Positions 1 to 12,807 of a DNA stretch of 64,000 nucleotides are shown here, in pieces. This DNA comes from Symsagittifera roscoffensis (taxonomy: Eukaryota > Xenacoelomorpha > Acoela > Convolutidae). The stretch is taken from assembly GCF_963678635.1 (NCBI RefSeq), contig NC_087066.1, forward strand, positions 7,593,954 to 7,657,953. Reading direction: 5' to 3'. Every line of letters starts with the position of its first letter. Within the stretch, counting starts at the first letter, position 1. The notes beneath the pieces were generated by a model that was given only the letters and a program-made list of their open reading frames with translations, made no database searches and had not been told where the DNA came from. The translations under genes were made by a program, and so were the position numbers.

Positions 1-740
1 TGGCGTTATTAACGCGTAAGCGAAGATTTAATCCGTCTTGAAAATTGTTCCAAATTGGTTGAAGGAAACTTATTTGCCATATCTGATTTATCACTAGGAG
101 TTAAATCTATCTATTCTAAATTTAATTTTTTCATGTTATTACTGCTCCATAGACTTTTAAAAGCAATCGGAACACTCAGGGCTTTGCCCTGATTATGAGC
201 AGTTTGTTTTTCAGACTTTTGTAACGAAACTAGTGGAATATTTTTGCTCGGTATGGCTTATTTTTTCTTTACACAAATTTCGATTTATTAACTAGCCGGT
301 TTTGATGGAATTCTTTTTTTCAATCAAATGTTATTGTTGTCTTAAGTTTAAATTTGAAAAAATATTTCACCTGTGATCATTTTTCGTAAAGTTGTGGGGG
401 TTTAAGGTTACCATTTTGGCCAATTTTGGACAATCAACGTGCGATATGTTTAGCGTTATTAACGAGTAAGCGGAGATTTAATCCGTCGTAGTAATCGTTC
501 CAAATGGGTTAATGGAAGCTAATTTGCCATTATTGATTTGTTACTAGGAGCGGAATTTATCACTTTGTACTTAATATGGCGTGTGTGGGGATAATTAACA
601 CAAAAAATCTCAAATTAAAAAAAAATCATCTTTTCATTTTCATTCTATTTAATTTTTTCATGCTCTTCCGCTCCATAGACCTTAAAATTTAGTCAGAACA
701 TTTAGGGCTTCGCACACATTCTAACATCTTTAAAAAGTTA
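1..740 (+). repeat. Dispersed repeat X-D, two direct copies
   Basis: Two direct, diverged copies of a repeat found elsewhere in the window. Module X contains phrases such as 'cgtaaagttgtgggggttt' and 'aacgagtaagcggagattta'. Module D contains 'ttactgctccatagac' followed by the hairpin-forming 'cagggctttgccctg'. The order here is X (partial, 1-120), D (about 135-211), X (about 228-600), D (about 640-735). No coding capacity is visible. Related copies lie at 11040-11405, 25352-26290, 55835-55890 and 57478-58215, with fragments near 1650-1760 and 7150-7400. Confidence 0.75.
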
Positions 741-3700
741 AACTAATCGATTAATTGATATTAATTGATTTCGCTGTTTAAAAAAAAAACAATTATTTTT
801 CCTATTTTTTTGAGACCACAGTACAGTAGTGGAGCCCTGCCCTCCTCCCCATTCTGATGGATTCGACAACCTAGCCATCAAAAGGATCTATTTTTGGTGA
901 TTTTTCCAGGAAACTCAATGTGGCTGACCGGTTTTGACCTTGGGCGCTTATATATACTAACTTTGAGTCGGGAGCGCGTTCCAAAAAAAAAAACAAATTG
1001 TTGGCCAAAATATTCCAAAAAGTCATTTCCTCATTTTAAATAAAAAACTAGCGTGCGGCGTCAAAATAGTCAAAATAGTGTCTGTATTGTGATTTGGGAG
1101 AGCTCGATAATTCAGATAATTCGGACATAGGAAATCATGTAAATTTAGAAACTTGGTGAATTGAAAGTAAAAATTTTTTATAGTCTTTTTCAGATATATG
1201 AAACAAAAAGTATTTCCACTATTAAGATTTGCTCACACTGAAGTGTTCAAATTGTTATATTATGTCCTAATTGGTGCTTTGATGCCAATAACCACATGAG
1301 AGTAATTAGGAAGCCGATTTCACTGTTTTGTTGAGGTTTTGGCTGTTCTGGAAATTTGTGCTAAAATGTTTCTTGATGAAATATTACTGAAGGATGTTTT
1401 ATTTCTTTTGATGCGATACAGTTTTTTGCTAGTTGAATCCGACACAAAATTGATGCAAAACCTATTGAAGATGCAAGCCAAGCAAGTGATTTGTTCAGGT
1501 TAGTATTTTGGTGTAACTGTTTCAGATAGTAAATTTTTGATCAAAAATTTGAATAAAATGAGTGACTATAATCGGAAAGCTTTTGATCTCTTGAGGTCAT
1601 AATTAAAAATTTATATCATTTGTTATTATTTTTCGCTAAGATATCAGCCAGTTTAACGAGTTTGTGATTGTTAAAGCACGATATATTTTATGCTTTTAAC
1701 GCATGAGCGGCAATATAATTGTTCCGACTTTCGAAGAAAGTTCAGAAAGTGCTGACCCCCTTGGGTGGTTTTCTTAATTAGTCAATTTTCGACCTTTTAA
1801 CTATATTTGTTATGTTTTTTTTCTAAGAAATTATACCATCTGAAATATATTGTTATATTGAGCTCAAAATGATAAGGATATTCTATCTGCTATCATTTTT
1901 TTTGTAAAATTACGGAGGTTTGAAAATTACTAAACCCGCAATTAAATGCCTTTTTAAAACACGTGTACATGTAAAAAATTGCGTTACAAATTGAATTGAG
2001 ATAAATAGCTTAGATCTATTTAAAATAATACGAACTGCTAATTGAAGTCTTTGTATTTTACAGAGCGTGCGGGGGGAGGCAGGGAGGCAAACTGAAACAA
2101 AATAGAAAAAAAAAGTTTACTTTTCTTTAGTCAGTTATTCAACCGCAATACTTTTGTGTTAGCTTTACAATGCAGTCGAAAATTTCATGGTTTATCATGA
2201 GATCAGTCAAAACTAACTCGAAAACTTTGTAAGCCAATGCTGGAATAATTGTAACGCTTAAAACTAAATGCGTGAGTTGATTTTGTTAAGCCAATGTAAA
2301 GCAAAATTTCGATTGATTCAACAAAACAATGAGTTGCTTGCTTTTTTCATACTGTTCTATTACGATTGTGTTTGTGAAATGTGTAAAACTTTCATTGATA
2401 TGATTTTTTGAATATATAGTGATTTTATTTTTTACAGTGTTTAAAATTTTTATTTTGAATTTTATGCTAGTCTAAGCAACGCTAGTCAAAATTCATTTTA
2501 AAATTTGCCGTGCTGTTCATTAATACACTGCCGTTTTTTGCGCTTACGCTCGTTTAAAATACAGAGCTTGTTGGCGTTGAGGGCGCCGAACGGAAAGTTG
2601 AACATGTGGCTCGTATACAATTGGTGCAGCAATAACGCTTGGAAATAGTTTTTGTGTCCACATTGACAAAATTATTCAGCATTCAATCTCTTGTGTATGG
2701 CATTACAATTTATATAACACCGTGAGTGAAATTTTTGCTCTGGAATTGTGTAACAAGTGTTTTTCCACATTTTTTTTCATAAACTTGTACAATTCGCATC
2801 AAAGTTTTATCCTGTTCAGAGCCGAACCCAAGCTGACAAAAAATGCATTGTAAAACAATTCCATACAATCAAAAAAATGCTTGTCTTACGATATCATACA
2901 ATTTCATAAATTAACATGTATACAAAGTTAGCTTTATAAGCTTTTTTGCCATAAAATGGAATTTTATGATAGCCATTTTTTTTCCATACTACGGAACCGT
3001 TTGACAAGTTTTTTTTTCACATAAATTTTGTCTTTTTCTGTGTGTTTGTGTTTTGCCCTGAAACCTAACGACCAACAATCTTCTCAAACAAGAAAACCAA
3101 CAGGCTGAATGGCCTTAAAATTGCAGACTAAACTACGTGTTGATAGATACCAACAAACTTAAAACAAAAATATAACAAAAAGTATTCAAATTTTGTATAC
3201 GTCTACAAGGCCTCTTTTTCAAGAAAAACTGAGAAATTCAGAAATTGAAAATTGTGGCCCGTTTTTTGGACTGATTCAAGCTATAATCCAAAACTGAAAA
3301 ATGCAAATTCAGCCGTCACAGAGAAGCTTCATTGCAATTTTTGATTCTATAACTGTTAAAAAGAGTGCTCAGACTATGTTTCACGCAAATTTTTTTGTTC
3401 ATATATTTAGCTTAGCAAATAAATTGAGACTAAACAATTTATTTTTCAGTTTTAGAAATTTTAAATGGAAAAATTGCTTATTATTTAACTTTCATTAATA
3501 AAAACATTATTTTGAACATTTTTTTTCGAAAAAAAAAAAAGAAAAGTTTTGATGACCAATAAAATCTCCTTCAAATGAAACTCAAGGTAAACTCATTTAA
3601 GTTTACGTAAAAACCCTTTTAAAATCAAGAGAACCCATGCATGGACTTGTATGATAATTTTTTTCAGGGAAATGCTTAAAAAGCATTTTTTGTGTGGTGA

Positions 3701-6700
3701 TCAACCTGGAAAAATAACAAAAAAACGGCCTCAGTTAGTAAAAAACAATGGGAAACGTAGATGTTGCCAATCTCACAAGCAAATTATTTCGAGATTTGCT
3801 TATCATTAAGCTGCCTTCTTTAGATTTTGCTATTTCATTGAAGGCTCTATGTGCTAGTTTTCTTTTATTGCTTTTAAATAACATTTTTATTCAGCTACTG
3901 ACGACATATTGAGTTCAACAAAAAAGAAAAAAATTGAATAATCTCTCGTACAAAAAAATACATTTTAAAAATGTTGGGTGTGGCTGGGCTGCAGTAGCAA
4001 AATGCTTTGAACGATTTTAATTTACATTGAGATTTAAGTTTTACATTAAACTCACAACTTATTTCGTAACTTAGAAAAATTGCTCATCTTACAATTTTCT
4101 CATTGATAAAGCTCTGTGTAATCAATTTTTTTAAATGCTTTTGTTCAGAATTGAAACAGTGATGTGAAAATCGGTGTTTTGCTGAGCAGAAAAAGGCTAG
4201 TTAACAATTTTCAATACTTTCGTTAGAAGTGCAAATTTTTACAATTTATTCTATCAAAAATTGCAACCACTGAAAACATTAATTTGCTGTTCAGTTTCAG
4301 TTTTTTTGCGCATTTCAAATTTTGTTGCTCAATTTATGTTACTCAGTTTTGTTCCATCAAGCACTTTTTAAATTCATTTAGAACCTTTAGGGGAGTTATA
4401 ATTGAGGGGAGGAGAGTTGTTTTCGAAAACCGCAAGTAAACAACGTTTGTATGAAGGTATGTGTAAAAATATTTTGAGGGGGAGCGCGCTTTTGCAGTTT
4501 TGTAATCAAAATAATCTAAAAAACACCAAAAAATTAAGGAGGGGGGTAAGTTTGTTTGTTTATATTTATTTATTATATTATATGTGTATACTTAATTTGG
4601 GAGGTAGCGCGCGCTAAAAATTGCAATGTGCCATGAACTGTATTAAAAAAAAACAGCAAAAAAAATTGTGTGAAACATTGGGGGTGGGGGTCAAAAATGA
4701 CTACGGGTTAGGGTGGGTATTTTGGTCGGTGGGATTTGCGGACTGGCGGATGTAAGGAACAAAAGGGCAATAATTGGAGGACAAAGGGTCAAAAGGGCAA
4801 ACGTTGCGGGTTGTGGGAGTGGGGAACTTGGGGTAGTGTGGTAGGAATTGTTTATCCATTTCAGAAAACTTAATTTCAGAAATCGAGAAAAATTTCTGCG
4901 GTACTCATTTACAAATTGCAAGTTTTTAAAAAAAATTTTGTCATAAGAGAAAAAATCAAAATGAAAAAAGTCACTCTAATGTTTCATAATTGATTATTTA
5001 TTCCATTTTGTTGTTTGAGGGCAACGTGAGAATCCGTCATGCTGATAACACAAAAATCCATTATAATTGAATTATTCGCGCTCTGCTTAGATGCGGGAAA
5101 CTATAATCAATTTTGCAATTATAATCTGCAGTACAGCTTAATTGACTTTGAAGGAGATTGCACTTAAATTTGTACCATTTGCACTTGTAATTTGTCCCGA
5201 GAAAAAAAATGACAACTTCTTTATCTTTATAAGAAAGAACATACAAAAATTTTTGCGTAATCTTTTCTTTTCAAAAAACAAGGTCTCAAAATTTCAAAAT
5301 TATTATCAAACATCAAAATGTTGTATGTAAAATAACTCCGTTAGTATGATTCCTTTTTGATAAAACAATGCTTCAATATTGAAGATTAATTGAAACAAAA
5401 ACCGTTGCTGAAACTTCGGTGTCAAAAATCTGTAATGCGACAACTCGCAGCAAAAGACAACGCGCATTAGAAGACAATTCACAATATGCTCACCACCGCA
5501 GTCGCGCCAACATATTGTGAGCTTGCCAACAGAGAGTAGGACTTCATACGAAATCTAGAACCGGCTCTAGTGCCAAAATTCTTATCTTATAATTTTTTTT
5601 CAAATTTTGCAAGTTGTTGCGGTACCCAAAAATCAACTCAAAACCAAAAAAAAAATAAAATGAGTTCATGTCGAGTTCTTACAATGCATTTTTCAAGTGT
5701 TTTTATCTTAAATTTAAGGAAAAGTATGAAATTTATTCAAAAATTAAAACTTTTTTACAGGAAAAACAGCTATTTGTTTCGGCGGTGAATTAATGCTTCA
5801 AAAGTTATCATTCGGTTAACTGAAAGCTGATTTAAAATATTCGTTTTTGGAAGTTAGAGTACAGACCGGATCTTACGTTGTTTGAAGGCTGAACAAAAAC
5901 ACATTCAAGTCACACACCATCTGTAGCTCCCGATGTACCTCATCAAGTTATTACCTCCTACACATTTTTGAGACTACAAACAAAAGCGGCTCCAATTTTT
6001 TCACTACTTGAACTTATCGTTTCAGATTAAAAAGGAAACTTTCTGCTTATGCTGTTATTCTTTCGATTGCGTACGAGAGGAAGTTGTTTGTTTTAGGCAG
6101 CTCTTATCGCGGAGCTTTATCTCGATTGCGTCAATTCTTCTGACGAAAGTTGCTGTCAAAAATAGATGAAAAAGGTTCTAAGTCAGCCATAGTTGTTCGT
6201 TGATCTAATTATATTCTAGCTTCAATTGTACTTTTCTCACTTATCTATCTGACGTAGTTGAATCTGTGAATTTTTTTTACAACCATGTATGAAAAGTGTA
6301 TAAATCAACAAATGACTGAAAAACGCATTTCGGTGAAACTTTTAATCTTTTCTTTCTCAGTGCAATAATTATTAATTTAATTAATCTCCAGCTGTCTGTT
6401 TTCACGACAGAGGAAGAATTGAAGGTAGACAACCTTTCTTGTAACGAGGCGGAGCCTTGAAGGCTTCGACTGGCTTCTAACCTCTTAAAAAGTTATAATT
6501 TGCATGTATCGCTGAATGCAATAATTGAATCGATTGTCATCCAATTGCTTTGATCCAATTTTGAATGATTTCCAAGCCTTGATTGCTCCGAATTCCTCTT
6601 AAATTTGAAAAAAAAGGTTTGCTATAAAACATCGAAGAAAATTTTGGAATAAAATAGAAAAAATGTATGCTTGTTTGTGTTCATTTTTGACATCCTTTTA

Positions 6701-8458
6701 TCACCGACCATCCATGTGAATACAAGGAGGAGGTTTACTCTGCGTCTCATGTTATTTTAACAAGATTGCTAGTACATCAGGGCAAAGCTCTTCATCTGGT
6801 CTTGAATCCTTTTGGTCAAATTGAATTTTAAAAAAAATCGTAATAGTACTGCCAAAAAAAGCTGAATTTGTGTCGAAATCATATGGTTTATTAGTTTGCC
6901 TTAATGCAGTTTGGAGTGACTAAGAGAACGAAAAATTTTCTACGTATAATAATTAAACATCTGGCATTGAAACTATCCAGCAATATTCCATCAAAAAAAC
7001 CATATGCATTTTAGCCCCTGTGCAAATATAATCATTTGGCAATCAAAATATTTCCGAATTGTTACCAATGCGCTGTCAACTTTCTTTGTAAATTGGTTTG
7101 AGTATAAAAAACAAACCCTGGCTTATATATTCATAATTTTCACTTCATTTTTGAATGGTTTAATTCACCGCTTACGCGTTTTATGAGGAAGCAAAATGTC
7201 GCGCCTTATTTATTTTACAATTTGACCAAATTAGCAAATTTTATTTGAAGTCAACGATATCTTATAAATGGTAAAAAACATTATCAAAAACGCTTACTTA
7301 TTAAGCCGATCTTTGACGAGAACAAAAGACCCCACCCCAATTTAAATGTTCCGCCCCCTTTTGCGTTTTTCGAAAGTCGGGACAAGGAAATGCCACTTAT
7401 CTTAGATGATCAAGAAAAATTAGAAATAATGCGAACAGTAATTATCCGAAAATGTTGAAATTGAAAATGTTCGAGATTCCATATTGCAAAAAAAAACAAT
7501 TGCACGTAGAATGAGTTTACTGTGTTTATATCTTTCAGATGACCTGAAAATTCCTTCAAAATGACATTTTAATTTTTCTTAAAAAATTGAAAAAAAATTA
7601 CACAGAGCACAAAAATTCCGTCATGTTCAAAGATTGTGGGATTTGAAGCCTACACCACGTAAATACTAAATCATTGACGTAAATATCATGCAGCCATCAG
7701 TGCCCAAATAGAATTATGTCAAAAAATTTTGTTAAAAAGCTCTGAAAATATTTTTCATGTCAATTCTAAGTCAATTCTAATAAATGATTAAGTTGAGTGA
7801 ATTAGTTATGTGTGAAAAAATGGCAATATATAGAGTTTTTACATGATGGTTGCAATCTGAAACTGACAAATTTTTCTCCGTTTTGACGTGGTTATACAAT
7901 TTCATAAGAACACAATTGCCTCGAGAATTGCCAGAAATGTTTTCAAAAATTGTTAAAATAAGAATTTTTTGCCACACACCTTTTTGGACACACACCTTTT
8001 TGCTCCGGAAAATTGTGAGAAAATTGTGTGAGGCATTTTGGACTGCTTGGCTATTCGTTTTTTTTTTCTAATTCTGGGAGTATGTTTTGATATTGATGAC
8101 ACAATTAGACCACTTTTATGATCAATCTATTAAAAATTTATTTCTTTTTTTTAAATGAAACAAAAATGTGGTAGAAAAAAAGAATCAATTTTTTTAATAT
8201 AAAAATTACCAGAATCTATTAGCCTTTTCGTAAATTATTGTTAAGCTTGATTTGGGAACATACTGGTGTCCGGATAAAAAACAACAGCTCTTAGGAAGAA
8301 AAACATAGGACCTATTTTTTGCCTGGTTAGATATTAATCCTAATTAAAAGAAAACAAATCCAGATAACTCAAAACTTGGGCCTATTAGCTGCTTCAGCTG
8401 CGTTTGAACTGAATTTTCAATCAAATGCTTTTGGTTGCGTTATGTGATATTGGTCCGA
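741..8458. other. AT-rich noncoding stretch
   Basis: No gene is supported here. All open frames are shorter than about 75 codons, AT-rich, low in complexity and without splice-flanked coding composition. Fragments of the X-D repeat occur around 1650-1760 and 7150-7400. A G-rich patch at 4680-4850 contains several GGG runs but no repeat unit. The stretch could be intergenic or part of a long 5' intron of the receptor gene whose last coding exon begins at 12808; I could not find the missing upstream receptor exons. Confidence 0.5.
5479..5520. repeat. Perfect 10-bp inverted repeat (hairpin)
   Basis: The arms TCACAATATG (5479-5488) and CATATTGTGA (5511-5520) are perfect reverse complements around a 22-nt, relatively GC-rich loop. 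It stands out from the AT-rich surroundings. It could be the core of a small foldback element; no target duplication was seen. Confidence 0.5.
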
Positions 8459-10800
8459 TTTTTCTGCTAGCTGAACATGACTTTTTAACTAAAAACTTAA
8501 TGATGCGTTACTTGATTTTGAAGTGATTTTAATGCTGCTTGTACTGTTTGAGCCAAGTTTTTCTTAAATATTTTAAATCAGAAACTAGATTCAACAAAAT
8601 TTAAGTTTTTCTTAGATGTAATCCTAATGAAGAAAATAATTGACGACTAAAAGTCTGGTCGTTTTTTTTACCTAGCAGTAATTAGAGTAACAATTATAAA
8701 ATTCAGTTCATATTAATCAAATTTGATGCAACTTACGTAAACAATAGGCCTTTTTAATGAGTTTTAGATTGAATTGTGTGTTTCTTTGAAAGTTGTTCAA
8801 GTCTAGATTATTCAGAACTTTGTTTTTCTGCTAACTGTTTTTGTTTTTCTGCTAACTGCATGTGACTTTTTTCAACTAAGAGCTATTTGTTCATTCATTT
8901 GTTTTTGAATTGATTGAATCCAAAATGTGCTATTTAAAAAAACTTTTCTTGAAACTTGTTCATCAGAATTTTACCAATTTCAACAAAGTTTAGTTTCTCT
9001 CGCATGTACTTTCAATGAAGAAAGAAGTTGACAACTTTATGTCTTGTCGTTTTAAGCTAGCACCAATTAGTGTATCTGTATATAAGTTTAGTTCGAATTA
9101 GTGAATTTAAATGAGTTCTACGTGCAAAAAGGGCTTTTAATGTGTTACAATATACTTTGTAATTTCTTGGAGAAAAGCGCAAATCTAAATTACAAAAAAT
9201 TTGCGCCACTAAGTGGCTTCACATGATTTTCTGCTAGCTACTCATGATATTTTAATTGAACGCTATTTGTTGTGTCATTTGATTTCAAACTTAATTTATT
9301 GCAATTTGGGCTGTTTCATCTAAGATTTTTCTTCTTTTGTCTTCTTTCTTGGTTAATTGTCTTCTAATTTTCTCGTCAATTTTAGCTAGCACCATTTAGA
9401 GTAACATTTATAAAATTTACTTCAAATTAGTTCAAATAAATACACAATAGGCCTTTTTATTGAGTTATAGAATACATTTTGGTTTCCTTCGAAAATAGCA
9501 CAAATCTAGAAAACTCATAATATTTTGAATATTAGCAGCGTGACCTGACTTTAAACTGATTTTTAAAAAATTTTTATATGATTTATCAAGTAAATAGTAT
9601 TTGTTGCGTCACTAGATTTTTAATTATTTTAATTCCAATTTCTGTTGTTTGATCAAAAATGCTTCCTAAAACCTTCAGGAAATTTTCATTAGATTTCATC
9701 AAATGTGTATCCTACATGTAATTTTGATGAAAAAATTAGTTGTCGGCTAAATGTCGCTACATGTTAACCTACAGTCACGGGACATAGAAGTTGCCATTTT
9801 TTGATTTCAACGAAAAAATGAACCCAATTTTTTCTGCATGTTTTGTTCGTTTTCTCTGCAACTATTTAAGATACAGGATTCAAATTTTGATTAAAAATAT
9901 ATGAAATTATTCGAAAGGGCTTAACCTGGCCAAAAGTTGAAAATCTTGTTTTGAAGGCGTAAATTAGCCAGCTCATCATAACTAGTTTTACAGGTGTTCT
10001 TGCTGTGAAAACAACCTCACAAACATTATAAGGAATTTGAATTCATGGGCTCTAATTAGTTTTTTGGGAAACTGATGAGCTTGAATTACTCATTACGTTG
10101 CCTAAAAAAGACAAATAACAGAATTAACTAAAAATTTGATCCAAAATTTTTCGTAAGCTTTTTAAAACAGAATTTCACTAGTTTCAACAACGTTAAGTTT
10201 CTCCCATTATGTAAGTTTAATGAAAGAAGGAAATTGTTGTCTCAATGTCTTGTCATTTTTATCTAATACCAATTCGAGTAAGTTATGAAATTTATTTCAA
10301 TTTAGTGAGTTTTGATGCATTTCAAGTAATAAAAAAGCCTTTCAACAAGTAATAGAATAAATTGTGAATTTATTTTAAATAACGGAAATCTAGATACCTC
10401 AAAATTTGTGATTTCAGTTTCGTCACAAAAATTTGTGATTGTCATACCTCAAAATTTGTCATTGTCACTTTCGTCACTAAAATTTGTGATTGTAATACCC
10501 CAAAATTTGTGATTGTCAATTTTCAACTAACTGCTTTTTGTTTCGTTTCATAATTTTCAATTCATTTTACTGCAATTTGGGATATTTGATCCAACATTTT
10601 TCCTACATTTTTTTCTCCTAAAATTTCACTAGCTTTAGCAAAATTTTTTCCTATTTGTAATTTCAGCAAAAAAGTGTTTATTGTCTATATGTCTCTAAAT
10701 TGTCTCATTGTCTAAAAGTTCAATTTATTGACTTTCAATGCATATTACTGCATTTATTGTCAAATTGTGAGTTTCATGAAAAACCATAACATTTGGCTGC
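8459..10800 (+). repeat. Decayed tandem array, ~330-390 bp units
   Basis: A series of diverged direct repeats. Recognisable phrases recur in the same order: 'tttctgctagctgaacatga' (8460), 'tttctgctaactgcatgtga' (about 8845), 'tttctgctagctactcatga' (about 9222); then 'agcagtaattagagtaac' (about 8674), 'agcaccaattagtgtatc' (about 9058), 'agcaccatttagagtaac' (about 9386), 'ataccaattcgagtaag' (about 10266); then 'ataggcctttttaatgag' (about 8744) and 'ataggcctttttattgag' (about 9445). About six units are visible, some truncated. No coding potential is seen; it is probably an old satellite-like expansion. Confidence 0.65.
10390..10520 (+). repeat. Short tandem repeat with 'cctcaaaatttgtgatt'
   Basis: The phrase 'acctcaaaatttgtgatt' and close variants recur about five times, alternating with 'tttcgtcac(t/a)aaaatttgtg'. 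This is a local expansion inside the decayed tandem array. Confidence 0.6.
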
Positions 10801-12807
10801 AGATTTTGCATCAATAATTATTGTATTAGATGATTATTGTATTAGAATCACGTCGAAAACGGAGGAAAGGCAATGATACGAATTTCACGTTGAATAAGCT
10901 TTTTTTCCGCGTCAACATTTTGTTGAGGGCACAGATAATCAAACCGATTCGTAATCATGCTGGCAGAGTTTGCCAACAATTGCCAATAGATTCAGCCGAT
11001 CACTTGAATAAAACCTATTTAGAACAAATTTAAAACTTTTTCCTGTTTAATGAGTTCCCATAAATGTGGAATATCATTCAATTTCGGCTCAATTTTCTTT
11101 CTGTCCATTTTTGAAAAATGTGCCAGAATATATGTGCACGGGTTGGAGTGGTTTCTTCTCCAGACTTTTGATTAATTTTTTGTAATATTATAGAGGTTTG
11201 GAAATTGAAGCATCCTATTTGGTCTGTTGAATACTTTGCTTTATGCGAAACTTATCACTGGGTACTTAAAATAGCGCGTGAAAGTTGGTTTGCAAAATAA
11301 TATTTTTTTTAAGAATTTTTTCTTTTCGAAAGGTCGTCATGTTTTTTTAAAACCCCATAGGCCTCAGAACAATCCTAGTACTGATGCGAGCAGTCTTGTT
11401 TTTTTACAAAGGGATATGTTGCAAATATGTGTTACTTTAAATAGCTGTAGAAGATATTTTTTTTGCAATTAACGCAAAAGAGATAGTGAATTATTTCAGT
11501 CGCTTTTCATGAACGACGTTGTTGGAAATGATGAATAGTCTGAAGTGACTCGAAATGGTCTATTTTTAGTTTCTTTTGATTTGGATAGGCGCCGCAAATA
11601 CTTTAAAAGTGATTAAATGTCTAAATGGATTTTTTTTTGCAATTACAATAGCATTATCTCAGCTCTGACAATGGTTTAAAATAGGTTACTAGAGAATGAA
11701 AATGTAGTCGACAGCATATATTTTTCATGAGGTCTATAGGCAATATTGGCTCTTTTCTCTCCCCCAGCTCTTATGAGCTTCTATTTAATGATGGTGTAAC
11801 AAGGGTGTTACAAGATTAGATGTGACAATCAAATTTGTTTGTCATAACCAAATTAGTCCGCATGCCAATTTTTGTAACAATCGGACACTGTGAACAAGAA
11901 GTTGTTTTAAAAAATTTTGCGGGTGGAAGAAAAAGAAAAAACACCCTGGTTTCGAGTTGAGGTCAAATTTCAGGGAAAAAACGGTTTTAAATCAGAATAT
12001 ATCTAAATCTGTTCTCATAGAGTTCCTGTTTAGGAAAAATTAGGTGAGCTTTTGCAATAAGTTCTTCGAATCTCCAAGTATCACCCCACGGTACATAGTA
12101 ATGAACCCCCCCCCCCCCCCCCACTATAAAGGGCTAATTCAACGGTTAAGCAGGTAATGTGAATTTTATACGTAATCTCTGTCCCCTATTTCAATATATG
12201 GTTCTTCAAAAATGATAGTTAAAGAAATATCTTAGTTCTCACAAAGCCGCTCGCCGCATTTTGAAAACAGGATTCCATCAAAGTTGCATGTTTTGAATGC
12301 AAGCGAGAGCAAAAATGATTACTTGAAGAATGAGCAGTAACACTGTACCACATTTCGTCGTACTTGTTACCATCTTGAGATCACCTAACCCAAAACAGAG
12401 TTAAGTTTGCAGTTACTATTATCAGCTCAATGTTGAAACTGGCAAAAACAAAATTTGTTTGTTCATTATTGTACACTTGGTGAAATACTTTCTGCTTTAT
12501 GACCATTTTATTAATTCAGTGTTTCTATCTCAATAATTAGAGAGAGTCTGAGTATAGCATACAACCTTGAGAAAAACAGGAGACATCATTTTACTGCAGA
12601 AATTCTCTTTAGTTGTTTTTTGGCAGACAATTCTGCACTTAGGCCACACACTTAAGTATGAAATGAAAGCGCATAGAAAAAATCCAAAGCAATGTATTCT
12701 GTATCACAAAAATCAGGCTTTGTAAATTATTTAATAACTTTTTGTTTTATGTAATTTTAGTTTTAAAATCGAACCGGTTTTCTCAACTTGTCAATTGTGT
12801 TTTTCAG
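10801..12807 (+). other. Probable intron 5' of the receptor exon
   Basis: No exon is recognised. The stretch ends in a textbook acceptor, a pyrimidine-rich tract followed by 'tgtttttcag' (12798-12807). A degraded X-D copy lies at about 11040-11405, ending in 'gcgagcagtcttgtttttt'. A run of 17 C lies at 12106-12122. A 67-codon frame at 10830-11033 has no recognisable features. Confidence 0.45.

Noticed and set aside
4680-4850. Telomeric repeat (contains gggttaggg)
   Set aside because: A single occurrence within a generally G-rich patch, no tandem array.
3301-5788. Small open frames of 61-76 codons in the first 8 kb
   Set aside because: Expected by chance in this much DNA; low-complexity products without domain or context support.
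10830-11033. 67-aa basic protein gene
   Set aside because: No domain, no splice or promoter support, single short frame in repeat-rich intronic DNA.
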